64,000 nt of DNA from the NCBI RefSeq assembly GCF_027706745.1, contig NZ_JAQFWP010000017.1, forward strand, positions 1 through 64,000. The letters run 5' to 3'. The position numbers and the translations under genes are program-made. This document shows positions 9,110-18,161 of the stretch, in pieces. Source of the DNA: Nocardiopsis suaedae. Lineage in GTDB: Bacteria > Actinomycetota > Actinomycetes > Streptosporangiales > Streptosporangiaceae. The notes below the pieces were generated by a model. The model saw only the letters and a list, made by a program, of their open reading frames with translations. It ran no database searches and was not told the DNA's origin. How positions within the stretch are numbered: the first letter of the stretch is position 1; each line of letters opens with the position of its first letter.

Positions 9110-9147
9110 GGGCCCCCGGCCGCGCCGCGCGCGTGGGCCGGGGGCCC
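9110..9147 (+). terminator. Terminator of tig
   Basis: A perfect 12-bp stem GGGCCCCCGGCC (9110-9121) / GGCCGGGGGCCC (9136-9147), followed by a pyrimidine-rich GTTCGCTTTCT. It separates tig from the clpP1 promoter region. Confidence 0.72.
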
Positions 9148-9164
9148 GTTCGCTTTCTGCGGAA
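9148..9164 (+). promoter_or_regulatory. Candidate ClgR box upstream of clpP1
   Basis: GTTCGC-TTTCT-GCG at 9148-9161, followed by GAA, fits the GTTCGC-N5-GCG element that I recall as the Streptomyces ClgR site controlling clpP1clpP2 and lon. It lies about 130 bp before the clpP1 start, overlapping the tail of the tig terminator. The second half-site is imperfect (GCGGAA rather than GCGAAC). Confidence 0.45.
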
Positions 9165-9292
9165 TGCGCGGCCTTCCGGGCCGCCCCCATGCGCTCAAAG
9201 CGAACAGGCCCGCGAAGCGTGCGAGCGGGACCGTGAAGAGCGTTAGTGTCGCAAGCGTCGCAACCGTTTCGATTTCGGAGCAGGTGACGAGA

Positions 9293-9916
9293 GTGCCGCC
9301 GACCCAGAACGAGTCCACGCGAGTCGAAGCCCGTACGGCCGAGTCGCCTATTCCCCCGGTGTTCGAGCAGACGTCGCAGCGTCTGCTGCGCCAGCGCATC
9401 ATCTTCCTCGGCCAGCAGGTCGACGACGAGATCGCCAACCGCATCGTGGGTGAACTGCTGCTGCTGTCCGCCGAGGACCGCCAGCGGGACATCACGCTGT
9501 ACATCAACTCGCCGGGCGGTTCGGTCACCGCCGGTATGGCGATCTATGACGTCATGCAGTACATCCCCAACGACGTGCGCACCGTCAGCATGGGCATGGC
9601 CGCGTCCATGGGCCAGTTCCTGCTGTGCGCCGGCGCCACGGGCAAGCGCTTCGCCCTGCCCCACGCCCGCGTGATGATGCACCAGCCGATCGGCGGGATC
9701 GGGGGCACCGCCTCCGACATCCGGATCCTCGCCGACGACCTGCTGTACGTGAAGAAGATGTTCCAGGAGCGCATCGCCTTCCACACCGGCCAGACGGTGG
9801 AGCAGATCGAGAAGGACTCCGACCGGGACCGCTGGTTCACCGCCCAGGAGGCCAAGGACTACGGGTTCATCGACGAGGTGCTGGAGGGCACCCTCGACGT
9901 CTCCGGCCAGTCCTGA
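9293..9916 (+). CDS. clpP1: ATP-dependent Clp protease proteolytic subunit 1
   Basis: 207 residues. GTG 9293 is chosen because AGGTGA, an exact match to the anti-Shine-Dalgarno, lies five bases upstream; GTG 9284 in the same frame is the alternative. The catalytic triad is Ser105 (in GMAASMG), His130 (VMMHQP) and Asp179. The N terminus [22 protein letters not shown] is typical. In actinobacteria ClpP1 and ClpP2 form a mixed two-ring tetradecamer that degrades substrates fed by ClpX or ClpC. clpP2 follows after 71 bp, apparently in the same transcript. Confidence 0.96.
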   Translation: MPPTQNESTRVEARTAESPIPPVFEQTSQRLLRQRIIFLGQQVDDEIANRIVGELLLLSAEDRQRDITLYINSPGGSVTAGMAIYDVMQYIPNDVRTVSMGMAASMGQFLLCAGATGKRFALPHARVMMHQPIGGIGGTASDIRILADDLLYVKKMFQERIAFHTGQTVEQIEKDSDRDRWFTAQEAKDYGFIDEVLEGTLDVSGQS

Positions 9917-9987
9917 GGGGCCGAGTCACGCCTGAGGAGTCCGGGACCGGTTACCCCCGAAGTACGGTGCATGTGGAGGGCCAGAAC

Positions 9988-10650
9988 ATGAACGAGTACG
10001 CGTACAAGGCGTTCGGCGCCGGCGGCATGGCTCCGCCGAGCCCGCAGAACCGCTACATCCTTCCGTCGTTCGTCGAGCGCACCTCGTACGGCGTCAAGGA
10101 GATGAATCCGTACAACAAGCTCTTCGAGGAGCGGATCATCTTCGTCGGCGTGCAGATCGACGACACGTCGGCCAACGACATCATGGCGCAGCTGCTCACG
10201 CTGGAGCAGATCGACGCCGACCGCGACATCCAGATGTACATCAACTCGCCGGGCGGGTCGTTCACGTCGCTGATGGCGATCTACGACACGATGCAGTTCG
10301 TCCGCCCCGACGTGCAGACGGTGTGCATCGGCCAGGCGGCCTCCGCCGCCGCGGTGCTGCTGGCCGGGGGGACGAAGGGCAAGCGCGGCTGCCTGCCCAA
10401 CGCGCGGATCCTGATCCACCAGCCCGCCACCGACGTCACCCGCGGCCAGGCCAGCGACATCGAGATCCAGGCGAACGAGATCATGCGGATCCGTAAGCAG
10501 CTGGAGTCCACGCTGGCCAAGCACACGGACAAGACGGAGGAGGAGATCTCGCAGGACATCGAGCGGGACAAGATCCTCACCGCGGAGGAAGCCAAGGACT
10601 ACGGCATCGTCGACTTCGTCCTGCCGTACCGCAAGACCTCCCTGAAGTAG
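9988..10650 (+). CDS. clpP2: ATP-dependent Clp protease proteolytic subunit 2
   Basis: 220 residues from ATG 9988, with GGAGGG seven bases upstream; the open frame runs further back, but that part overlaps clpP1. The triad is Ser119 (GQAASAAAV), His144 (ILIHQP) and Asp194. The N-terminal extension [20 protein letters not shown] is longer than in ClpP1 and resembles a propeptide; in related species ClpP2 processing and pairing with ClpP1 activate the complex. A hairpin follows before clpX. Confidence 0.96.
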   Translation: MNEYAYKAFGAGGMAPPSPQNRYILPSFVERTSYGVKEMNPYNKLFEERIIFVGVQIDDTSANDIMAQLLTLEQIDADRDIQMYINSPGGSFTSLMAIYDTMQFVRPDVQTVCIGQAASAAAVLLAGGTKGKRGCLPNARILIHQPATDVTRGQASDIEIQANEIMRIRKQLESTLAKHTDKTEEEISQDIERDKILTAEEAKDYGIVDFVLPYRKTSLK

Positions 10651-10667
10651 GCGGTGTCCGCGGGCCC

Positions 10668-10689
10668 GGACGGGCCCGCGGGCCCGTCC
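10668..10689 (+). terminator. Hairpin between clpP2 and clpX
   Basis: GGACGGGCCC / GGGCCCGTCC separated by two bases, 18 bp after the clpP2 stop. It is likely a terminator or attenuator, since clpX has a 265-bp upstream region and can have its own promoter. Confidence 0.5.
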
Positions 10690-10915
10690 TCGGGGCCCGG
10701 CCCCACACGCCGCGGGCGATCGGGTGGTGAAGCCGGTCTCCCTCTTCGCTTACGCTCGTAAAGAGCGACGCACAGATCACCCCGCACGGAGTCGGCGCCA
10801 AAGGGCATATCCTGCAAGAGCGGATAGGCCCGCTGGGGACGCCTCGTACCGCGGACCGCGCAGCGGGCGCACGGGCGCCGTTGACGGGGCGGCCTACGTT
10901 TTAAGGAGTGGCTGG

Positions 10916-12190
10916 GTGGCACGCATCGGCGACGGTGGAGACCTGCTGAAGTGCTCGTTCTGCGGCAAGAGCCAGAAGCAGGTGAAGAAGCTCATTGCCG
11001 GCCCGGGTGTGTACATCTGTGACGAGTGCATCGACCTGTGCAATGAGATCATCGAGGAGGAGCTCGCCGACTCCACCGAGCTCAAGTGGGACAGCCTCCC
11101 CAAGCCGCGCGAGATCTACGAGTTCCTCGACTCCTACGTGATCGGCCAGGACCAGGCGAAGAAGGCGCTGTCGGTCGCGGTCTACAACCACTACAAGCGG
11201 GTCCAGTCCGAGGGCGACCGCCCCCGCGACGAGGACGTGGAGATCGCCAAGTCCAACATCCTGCTGCTGGGCCCCACCGGTTCGGGCAAGACGCTGCTCG
11301 CCCAGACCCTGGCCAAGATCCTCAACGTCCCCTTCGCCATCGCCGACGCCACCGCGCTCACCGAGGCCGGGTACGTCGGCGAGGACGTGGAGAACATCCT
11401 CCTCAAGCTGATCCAGGCGGCCGACTACGACGTCAAGAAGGCCGAGACCGGGATCATCTACATCGACGAGGTCGACAAGGTCGCGCGCAAGAGCGAGAAC
11501 CCCTCGATCACCCGGGACGTGTCCGGGGAGGGCGTGCAGCAGGCGCTGCTGAAGATCCTGGAGGGCACCACCGCCAGCGTGCCGCCGCAGGGCGGGCGCA
11601 AGCACCCGCACCAGGAGTTCATCCAGATCGACACCACCAACGTGCTGTTCATCTGCGGCGGGGCCTTCGCCGGGCTGGACCGCGTGATCGACCAGCGGGT
11701 CGGCAAGCAGGGGATGGGCTTCAACGCGGTGCTGCGCTCCTCCTCCGAGCACAAGGCCGAGGACCTGTTCACCGACGCCATGCCCGAGGACCTGCTGAAG
11801 TTCGGGATGATCCCGGAGTTCGTCGGGCGGCTGCCGGTCATCACCAATGTGCACAACCTCGACCGCGAGGCGCTGGTGCGCATCCTCACCGAGCCGCGCA
11901 ACGCCCTGGTCAAGCAGTACCAGCGGCTGTTCGAGCTGGACAACGTGGAGCTGGAGTTCAGCGAGGACGCCCTGGAGGCCATCGCCGAGCAGGCCATCAT
12001 CCGCGGCACCGGCGCGCGCGGGCTGCGGGCCATCATCGAGGAGGTCCTGCTCTCGGTGATGTACGAGGTCCCCAGCCGCGAGGACGTCGGCCAGGTGATC
12101 ATCACCCGCGAGGCGGTCCTGGAGCACGTGAACCCCACGATCGTCCCGCGTGTGGAGCCGGGTGACGAGCCCGAGGAGAAGAGCGCCTGA
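10916..12190 (+). CDS. clpX: ATP-dependent Clp protease ATP-binding subunit ClpX
   Basis: 424 residues from GTG 10916, with AAGGAG seven bases upstream. The N-terminal C4 zinc finger is CSFCGKS...CDECIDLC (residues about 13-40). The AAA+ core has Walker A GPTGSGKT, Walker [10 protein letters not shown] and the pore region. The position of the IGF loop, which docks on ClpP, reads MGF (KQGMGFNA). ClpX unfolds substrates and passes them to the ClpP1P2 barrel encoded just upstream. In many actinobacteria valS follows; here a DUF305/LVIVD accessory block intervenes. Confidence 0.97.
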   Translation: MARIGDGGDLLKCSFCGKSQKQVKKLIAGPGVYICDECIDLCNEIIEEELADSTELKWDSLPKPREIYEFLDSYVIGQDQAKKALSVAVYNHYKRVQSEGDRPRDEDVEIAKSNILLLGPTGSGKTLLAQTLAKILNVPFAIADATALTEAGYVGEDVENILLKLIQAADYDVKKAETGIIYIDEVDKVARKSENPSITRDVSGEGVQQALLKILEGTTASVPPQGGRKHPHQEFIQIDTTNVLFICGGAFAGLDRVIDQRVGKQGMGFNAVLRSSSEHKAEDLFTDAMPEDLLKFGMIPEFVGRLPVITNVHNLDREALVRILTEPRNALVKQYQRLFELDNVELEFSEDALEAIAEQAIIRGTGARGLRAIIEEVLLSVMYEVPSREDVGQVIITREAVLEHVNPTIVPRVEPGDEPEEKSA

Positions 12191-12206
12191 GGCGCCCCTA
12201 GAGCAG

Positions 12207-12249
12207 CGACGGAGCGGCCGCCCCTCAGCGGAGGGCGGCCGCTCCGTCG
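12207..12249 (+). terminator. Terminator of clpX
   Basis: A perfect 17-bp stem (12207-12223 with 12233-12249) and a nine-base loop, 17 bp past the clpX stop codon. Confidence 0.75.
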
Positions 12250-12265
12250 TCGTCCGCGGGGCCCT

Positions 12266-12329
12266 CGATGATCTCGACAAAAGTGCTGTCGAAACCGCCG
12301 GAGTGACAGCACCTTCGTCGAGATCATCG
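12266..12329. repeat. Long palindrome with TGATCTCG ends (copy 1)
   Basis: Arms of 25 bases (12266-12290 and 12305-12329) match at 23 positions around a 14-base loop. It abuts the stop codon of the DUF305 gene on the minus strand and can act as its terminator. The outer arm TGATCTCG/CGAGATCA is shared with the palindrome at 49456-49513, while the inner sequence differs. Confidence 0.7.
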
Positions 12330-13061
12330 CTAGGAGTTCAGTGCCTCGTCCATGCGGTTGATGTCGGCCTGCTGCTCGGCGATGACGTCGTTGGCCATCC
12401 GCAGCACGTCGGTGTCCTTGCCGTCGATGGTGACGTCCTCGGCCATCTCGATGGCGCCCAGGTGGTGCTCGGTCATCAGCTCGACGAACAGCGCGTCGAA
12501 CTCCTCGCCCTCGGCGGCCTCCAGCTCGTCCAGCTGGTCCTGGACGAGCATGCCCGGCATGTCGGTGTGGTCCACCTCGATGGGGCAGGCGGCCAGGGCG
12601 CCGCCGCCGTGGTGGCCGCCGCCGTCCTCGACCCCGGCCTCGCCGTCGCGCCACTGGGTGAGGCCGCAGGAGTCGGCGTAGTTGGGGTTGCCCTCGGCGG
12701 GCCCGTAGACGTTGGTCTCCAGCCAGGCCTCCATGGCCTCGACCTCGGGCCCCTGGGCGTCCTCGATGCGGTCGGCGATCTTCTCCACGTCGCCGTCGTC
12801 GACCCGGTCGGGGACCATCGCCGTCATGTCGAGGGCCTGCTTGTGGTGCTCGATCATCTTGAGCACGTAGACCACGTCGGCCTCGTTGTGGGTGATCTCC
12901 TGGTTGGCGGCGTCGATCTGCTCCTGGGAGGCGGGCGAGGCGGACTCGCCGGGGCCGCCGGGCATCAGCACGTCGGGCTCGTCGCCGGAGCCCTCGCCCG
13001 AGCAGGCGGTGGCCGCGGCGAGGAGGAGGGCGGCTCCGAGCGCCAGGGTGGGACGCGGCAC
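12330..13061 (-). CDS. DUF305 lipoprotein, likely metal-binding
   Basis: 243 residues from GTG 13061. The signal peptide ends in a lipobox (AAATAC, Cys20), so it is predicted to be anchored outside the membrane. Two DUF305 repeats carry EHH motifs: IEHHKQALDM (His72-73) and TEHHLGAIEM (His199-200); a further GGGHHGGG occurs at 150-151. DUF305 is a four-helix ferritin-like fold, and a cyanobacterial member, CopM, is a periplasmic copper-binding protein. Cys132 and Cys159 may form a disulfide. It is divergent from three secreted propeller proteins (13305-18069), 243 bp away. Copper binding is inferred from the family. Confidence 0.85.
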   Translation of the reverse strand: MPRPTLALGAALLLAAATACSGEGSGDEPDVLMPGGPGESASPASQEQIDAANQEITHNEADVVYVLKMIEHHKQALDMTAMVPDRVDDGDVEKIADRIEDAQGPEVEAMEAWLETNVYGPAEGNPNYADSCGLTQWRDGEAGVEDGGGHHGGGALAACPIEVDHTDMPGMLVQDQLDELEAAEGEEFDALFVELMTEHHLGAIEMAEDVTIDGKDTDVLRMANDVIAEQQADINRMDEALNS

Positions 13062-13304
13062 GGGGGGCTCCTCTCGGCGGGGGAAGCGCGGCGGTCGGCC
13101 GCTTCGGGATGTCTACTGTCATCAGGGCGGGTTTGTCCAGTATCCGATCCGTCGCCACATCGTGACGCGCGGTGTGCGCACGCACTGAACTGCGCTGATC
13201 GCCGTGTGTAGTGATTTATATCGATTTTACTCATGGTCGCGGTTCGTGTGGATATGTATCTTCTTCGTGTTCACCTTCGGTATCGGCGACGATGAGGAGC
13301 CCCC

Positions 13305-14735
13305 ATGCCGAGATCCCCCCGGGTGTCCACGAGACGCCCGCTGCGTCGGCGTCCGCTGCGTCGGCGCGTGCTGAGCACGGCCGTGACCCTCCTGGCCGCC
13401 GCGGGACTGACCGCCTCCGCGCTGCCGGCCCAGGCGGGCACCCCCGTCGACGAGATCGACAAGAGCGACAACGTCGAGCTGACGGCCAACCTGCCCAAGC
13501 CCGAGGGGTTCGAGCCCACCAACTCCGACCTGGCCTTCACCGGTGACCACGTCATCGTCGGCAACTACAACGGCTTCGTCATCCACGACGTCTCCGAGCC
13601 GTCCGAGCCGGAGATCACCGCCGCGGTGCTGTGCCCGGGCGGCCAGGCCGACGTGTCGGTCAGCGGGGACCTGCTCTACTTCTCCGTGGAGTACCCGCGG
13701 GCGAACGACGAGTGCGGCGCCCCGGAGAGCACCCCCGAGGACCCGGAGGCGTTCGAGGGCATCCGGGTGTTCGACATCTCCGACAAGGCGAACCCCGAGT
13801 ACATCGCGTCGGTGCGCACGGACTGCGGGTCGCACACCAACTCGCTGATCCAGGGCGAGGAGAGCGACTACATCTACGTGTCGTCGTACGCGCCCTCGGA
13901 GAAGTACCCGAACTGCCAGCCGCCGCATGACAAGATCTCCGTCGTCGAGGTCCCCAAGGACGACCCGCAGGACGCGGCGGTCGTCGCCCAGCCGGTGCTG
14001 TTCCCCGACGGCGGCAATGAGGACCAGGACGGCCTGCTGCGGCCGACCCAGGGCTGCCACGACATCACCGTCTACGCCGAGAAGGGCCTGGCCGCCGGGG
14101 CGTGCATGGGCGACGGCATCATCATGGACATCAGCGACCCGCTGCAGCCCGAGGTCATCGAGACCGTGCGCGATGAGAACTTCGCGTTCTGGCACTCGGC
14201 GACGTTCACCAACAAGGCCGACGGCGTCATCTTCACCGACGAGCTGGGCGGCGGCGGTGCGGCCACCTGCAATGCCGAGGTCGGGCCGGAGCGCGGAGCG
14301 GACGCCATCTACGGCCTGAAGGCCAAGCCCGCCAAGGGGGAGCGGCCCGCGAAGGCGGAGCTGACCTTCAAGAGCTACTACAAGATCCCGCGCCACCAGG
14401 GCGACACCGAGAACTGCGTGGCGCACAACGGCTCGCTGATCCCGGTGAAGGGCGAGAACTACTTCGTCCAGGCCTGGTACCAGGGCGGGGTGTCGGTGAT
14501 CGACTTCAACGACCTGGAGAACCCGAAGGAGATCGCCTACTTCGACCGCGGCCCGGTGTCCGACACCGAGCTGGTGCGGGGCGGCAGCTGGTCGGCGTAC
14601 TACTACAACGGGTACGTCTACTCGGCCGAGCGCACCCGCGGGTTCGACGTCCTCCGCCTGGACGACGAGCGGCTCGACCGTGCCGAGAAGGTGCGGTTCG
14701 ACGAGCTGAACCCGCAGAACCAGGTCCGCTACTGA
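13305..14735 (+). CDS. Secreted LVIVD-type beta-propeller protein, paralogue 1
   Basis: 476 residues from ATG 13305, with GAGGAG five bases upstream. The N terminus is arginine-rich (RRRPLRRR) with a hydrophobic core ending ALPAQA-G, a signal peptide. The body has repeated segments of the form 'GNYNGFVIHDVSEPSEPE' and 'GIRVFDISDKANPEY', which are LVIVD/YncE-type propeller blades. Eight cysteines and four histidines, His177 (CGSH), His252 (GCHD), His297 (FWHS) and His374 (CVAH), recur in both neighbouring paralogues. The enzymatic role is unknown. The upstream region is AT-rich for this genome (around 13206-13235), a likely promoter, and a hairpin follows the stop codon. Confidence 0.8.
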   Translation: MPRSPRVSTRRPLRRRPLRRRVLSTAVTLLAAAGLTASALPAQAGTPVDEIDKSDNVELTANLPKPEGFEPTNSDLAFTGDHVIVGNYNGFVIHDVSEPSEPEITAAVLCPGGQADVSVSGDLLYFSVEYPRANDECGAPESTPEDPEAFEGIRVFDISDKANPEYIASVRTDCGSHTNSLIQGEESDYIYVSSYAPSEKYPNCQPPHDKISVVEVPKDDPQDAAVVAQPVLFPDGGNEDQDGLLRPTQGCHDITVYAEKGLAAGACMGDGIIMDISDPLQPEVIETVRDENFAFWHSATFTNKADGVIFTDELGGGGAATCNAEVGPERGADAIYGLKAKPAKGERPAKAELTFKSYYKIPRHQGDTENCVAHNGSLIPVKGENYFVQAWYQGGVSVIDFNDLENPKEIAYFDRGPVSDTELVRGGSWSAYYYNGYVYSAERTRGFDVLRLDDERLDRAEKVRFDELNPQNQVRY

Positions 14736-15101
14736 GGACCTCCGGCCGGGGGCCGGGCCGCTCCGGCGGCTCTGGGCCCCGGCCGCCCGCCCCGCCCTGT
14801 CCCGGTTGCGGACGCGGTAGCCGGTTTACGGACGTCCTAACGTCGGTTCATTCCGGTCCGAAAGCCGGGCGGCAGGGGAGGGGCGGGCGCCGTGCCCTGG
14901 GCCCACCCGCGGGCCCACGCGCACCCGTTCCGGCGTGCACGAATTCCCGGTCCGTGCCTGGATTGCCACGATGGGCACCGGCGACGGATGAACCGCGCAG
15001 TGTGTCGAATCGGAAGCGGTCCGGATTACCCCTCTGTACAGGAGGGGACCGGTCTATGTAGTTTGCCCGTGTTTTCGGCTCTCATCGACGAAGGAGTCCG
15101 G
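14736..15101. other. Intergenic region between propeller paralogues 1 and 2
   Basis: 366 bp. It contains a hairpin just after paralogue 1 (14743-14785) and then probably the promoter and leader of paralogue 2. An open frame from 14892 runs into paralogue 2, but lacks a ribosome site and would bury the signal peptide, so I do not call it. Nothing else is recognised. Confidence 0.5.
14743..14785 (+). terminator. Terminator after propeller paralogue 1
   Basis: CGGCCGGGG (14743-14751) pairs with CCCCGGCCG (14777-14785) over a 25-base GC-rich loop that can itself fold. It begins eight bases after the stop codon. Confidence 0.5.
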
Positions 15102-16517
15102 ATGCCGACATCCCCCCGGCCGCTCCGGCGGTCCCCGCTCGCGCGCGCCGCGCGCCTCGGCATCGCTCTGACGGGCGCGGCCGCCCTGGCCATCGGCCTC
15201 GCCCCCGCCGCCGGTGCGGCCGATACCGGCGGGAGCGGCACCGACAAGAGCGACAACATCGAGCATCTCGCCAACCTCCCCAAGCCCGAGGGGTTCGACA
15301 GCACCTCGGCCTATAACTCGGACCTGGCCTTCACCGGCGACTACGCCATCGACGGCAACTACAACGGCTTTGCCGTCTACGACATCTCCGAGCCCGAGGA
15401 GCCCGAACTCGTCACCACCGTCCTGTGCCCGGGCGGGCAGGGCGACGTGTCGGTCAGCGGGGACCTGCTGTACTTCTCCGTCGACTACCCGCGGGAGAAC
15501 GCCGACTGCGGGGCCGCCGCGAGCACCCCGGCCGATGCGGACGCCTTCGAGGGGATGCGGGTCTTCGACATCTCCGACATCGAGAGCCCGGAGTACGTTG
15601 CGGCGGTGCCGACCACCTGCGGGTCGCACACCAACTCGCTGGTGCAGGGCGAGGAGACGGACTACATCTACGTGTCGTCGTACGCCCCGTCGGAGCGGTA
15701 CCCGAACTGCCAGCCGCCGCACGACCTGATCTCGGTGATCGAGGTCCCGAAGGACTCCCCTGAGGACGCGGCGGTCGCCTCCGAGCCGGTGCTGTTCCCC
15801 GACGGCGGCAACCCGCCCGGCACCCCGAGCCGGGAGACCAGCGGCTGCCACGACATCACCGTCTACGCGGAGAAGGACATCGCGGCGGGCGCCTGCATGG
15901 GCGACGGCGTGGTCATGGACATCAGCGACCCGGTGAACCCCGAGGTCATCGAGACCGTGCGGGACGACAACTTCGCGTTCTGGCACTCGGCGACGTTCAC
16001 GAACAAGGGCGACGGTGTCATCTTCACCGACGAGCTGGGCGGCGGCGGTGCGGCCACCTGCAACGCCGAGATCGGGCCGGAGCGCGGCGCGGACGCCATC
16101 TTCGGGCTGAAGAGCAAGAAGGGCAACAAGAACCGCCCGGCCGAGGCAGAGCTGACCTTCAAGAACTACTTCAAGATCGACCGCTTCCAGGAGGACACCG
16201 AGAACTGTGTGGCGCACAACGGCTCACTGATCCCGGTGAAGGGCAAGAACTACTTCGTCCAGGCCTGGTACCAGGGCGGGGTGTCGGTCATCGACTTCAA
16301 CGACCTGGAGAACCCGAAGGAGATCGCCTACTTCGACCGGGGCCCCTTCACCGAGGGCATCAGCGGGTCGTGGTCGGCGTACTACTACAACGGCCACATC
16401 TACTCCTCGGAGATCCAGCAGGGCTTCGACGTCCTGAAGGTGACCGACAAGCGGCTCAAGCGCGCCGAGAAGGTGCGGTTCGACGAGCTGAACCCGCAGA
16501 ACCAGCCGCGCTACTGA
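15102..16517 (+). CDS. Secreted LVIVD-type beta-propeller protein, paralogue 2
   Basis: 471 residues from ATG 15102, with AAGGAG five bases upstream. The signal peptide is MPTSPRPLRRSPLARAARLG followed by a hydrophobic stretch ending PAAGAA. It aligns with paralogue 1 along its whole length, keeps all eight cysteines and the four histidines (CGSH, GCHD, FWHS, CVAH), and ends in the same FDELNPQNQ-x-RY tail. Many stretches are identical at DNA level, for example around the FWHS codons, pointing to recent duplication or gene conversion. It lacks a few residues in the loop before GCHD (PPGTPSRETSGCHD versus EDQDGLLRPTQGCHD). Separate ribosome site and terminator make it an independent unit. Confidence 0.8.
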   Translation: MPTSPRPLRRSPLARAARLGIALTGAAALAIGLAPAAGAADTGGSGTDKSDNIEHLANLPKPEGFDSTSAYNSDLAFTGDYAIDGNYNGFAVYDISEPEEPELVTTVLCPGGQGDVSVSGDLLYFSVDYPRENADCGAAASTPADADAFEGMRVFDISDIESPEYVAAVPTTCGSHTNSLVQGEETDYIYVSSYAPSERYPNCQPPHDLISVIEVPKDSPEDAAVASEPVLFPDGGNPPGTPSRETSGCHDITVYAEKDIAAGACMGDGVVMDISDPVNPEVIETVRDDNFAFWHSATFTNKGDGVIFTDELGGGGAATCNAEIGPERGADAIFGLKSKKGNKNRPAEAELTFKNYFKIDRFQEDTENCVAHNGSLIPVKGKNYFVQAWYQGGVSVIDFNDLENPKEIAYFDRGPFTEGISGSWSAYYYNGHIYSSEIQQGFDVLKVTDKRLKRAEKVRFDELNPQNQPRY

Positions 16518-16557
16518 CCCCGGTCCCGCCCGCCCCACCCTTCCCCACCCCCGCTGT

Positions 16558-16586
16558 CCGCCCGCCCCGTGACCCGGGGCGGGCGG
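16558..16586 (+). terminator. Terminator after propeller paralogue 2
   Basis: A perfect 11-bp stem CCGCCCGCCCC / GGGGCGGGCGG with a seven-base loop, 41 bp after the stop codon. Confidence 0.6.
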
Positions 16587-16662
16587 CGTACCGACGGGGC
16601 CGCGATCTGGGCCCGCATACGCCCGGCCGGCCCCGCCCCTCCCACGGAACGAGGAGTTCTGC

Positions 16663-18069
16663 ATGTCGCTATCCCCCAAGCGCAGACGGCTCGGGCGCCT
16701 CGGCGCCGCCGTCGCGGGCGCGGCGGGCCTGGCGCTGAGCCTGGTCGTGGCGCCTCCGGCCGCGGCGGACACCCCGCCGGCCGACTCGGTCACCAGTGAC
16801 AACATCGAGCACGTGGCCCACCTGCCCAAGCCCGAGGGTCTGGAGAGCACCAACTCGGACCTGGCCTTCACCGGCGACTACGCCATCGGGGGCAACTACA
16901 ACGGCTTCGTCATCTACGACATCTCGGAGCCGGAGGAGCCCGAGGTCGTCAGCACGGTGCTCTGCCCGGGCGGGCAGGGCGACGTGTCGGTCAGCGGGGA
17001 CCTGCTCTACTACTCGGTGGACTACCCGCGCGAGAGCGCGGACTGCGGGGCCGCCGAGAGCAGCCCGGCCGACGCCGACGCCTTCGAGGGGATGCGGGTC
17101 TTCGACATCTCCGACAAGGAGAACCCGCAGTACGTGGCGGCGGTGCCGACGGCGTGCGGGTCGCACACCAACTCGCTGGTGCAGGGCGAGGAGACGGACT
17201 ACATCTACGTGTCGTCCTACTCGCCGTCGGAGCGGTATCCGAACTGCCAGCCGCCGCACGACCAGATCTCGGTCATCGAGGTGCCCAAGGACGCGCCGGA
17301 GGACGCCAACCTGGCCAGCGAGCCCGTCGTCTTCCCCGACGGCGGCAACCACGACCAGGACAACCTGCTGCTGCCGACCCAGGGCTGCCACGACATCACC
17401 GTGTGGGCGGAGAAGGACATCGCGGCCGGGGCCTGCATGGGCGACGGCGTGATCTTCGACATCAGCGACCCGCTGCAGCCCGAGGTCATCGAGACCGTGC
17501 GCGATGAGAACTTCGCGTTCTGGCACTCGGCGACGTTCACGAACAAGGGCGACGGCGTCATCTTCACCGACGAGCTGGGCGGTGGCGGCGCTCCCACCTG
17601 CACCCCCGAGGTCGGGCCGGAGCGCGGCGCGGACGCGATCTTCAAGCTGAACGTCAAGGAGGGCAAGGGGGACAAGCCGGCCCGTGCCGACCTGAAGTTC
17701 CGCAGCTACTACAAGATCGACCGGCACCAGGGCGGCGAGCAGAACTGCGTGGCGCACAACGGCTCGCTGATCCCGGTGAAGGGCAAGAACTACTTCGTGC
17801 AGTCCTGGTACCAGGGCGGCGTGTCCATCATCGACTTCAACAACCTCAAGAAGCCCGAGGAGATCGGCTACTTCGACGCCGATGACCGGGTGGACGAGGA
17901 CGTCGAGGTGAACACGAACACCTGGTCGACGTACTACTACAACGGCTACATCTACTCTTCGGACATCTCCCGGGGCTTCGACGTGCTCAAGGTCGACGAC
18001 AAGCGCCTGGAGAAGGCCGAGGACGTCGAGTTCGACGAGTTCAACCCGCAGAACCAGCCGCAGTACTGA
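16663..18069 (+). CDS. Secreted LVIVD-type beta-propeller protein, paralogue 3
   Basis: 468 residues from ATG 16663, with GAGGAG six bases upstream. The signal peptide is MSLSPKRRRLGRLG plus a hydrophobic core ending PPAAAD. It is closest to paralogue 2 in the first half (shared 'GEETDYIYVSS' DNA) and to paralogue 1 in the GCHD loop (DQDNLLLPTQGCHD), suggesting mosaic exchange between copies. The eight cysteines and four histidines are conserved. The segment before the last blade is longer (DADDRVDEDVEVNTNTW). As with its neighbours, extracellular location is firm and biochemical activity is unknown. Confidence 0.8.
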   Translation: MSLSPKRRRLGRLGAAVAGAAGLALSLVVAPPAAADTPPADSVTSDNIEHVAHLPKPEGLESTNSDLAFTGDYAIGGNYNGFVIYDISEPEEPEVVSTVLCPGGQGDVSVSGDLLYYSVDYPRESADCGAAESSPADADAFEGMRVFDISDKENPQYVAAVPTACGSHTNSLVQGEETDYIYVSSYSPSERYPNCQPPHDQISVIEVPKDAPEDANLASEPVVFPDGGNHDQDNLLLPTQGCHDITVWAEKDIAAGACMGDGVIFDISDPLQPEVIETVRDENFAFWHSATFTNKGDGVIFTDELGGGGAPTCTPEVGPERGADAIFKLNVKEGKGDKPARADLKFRSYYKIDRHQGGEQNCVAHNGSLIPVKGKNYFVQSWYQGGVSIIDFNNLKKPEEIGYFDADDRVDEDVEVNTNTWSTYYYNGYIYSSDISRGFDVLKVDDKRLEKAEDVEFDEFNPQNQPQY

Positions 18070-18103
18070 GGGCAGGAGCCTTCAGGCGACTGAGTGACGC
18101 GTA

Positions 18104-18132
18104 GGGCCGCCGCCCCGCTGGGGCGGCGGCCC
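18104..18132 (+). terminator. Terminator after propeller paralogue 3
   Basis: A perfect 13-bp stem (18104-18116 with 18120-18132) and a GCT loop, 34 bp after the stop codon. Confidence 0.7.
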
Positions 18133-18161
18133 GTCCGTGTCGGTGGGGGAGTAGGGGGTCT

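Noticed and set aside
14892-15101. N-terminal extension of propeller paralogue 2
   Set aside because: It would put 70 residues before a good signal peptide; AAGGAG at 15091 supports the ATG at 15102.
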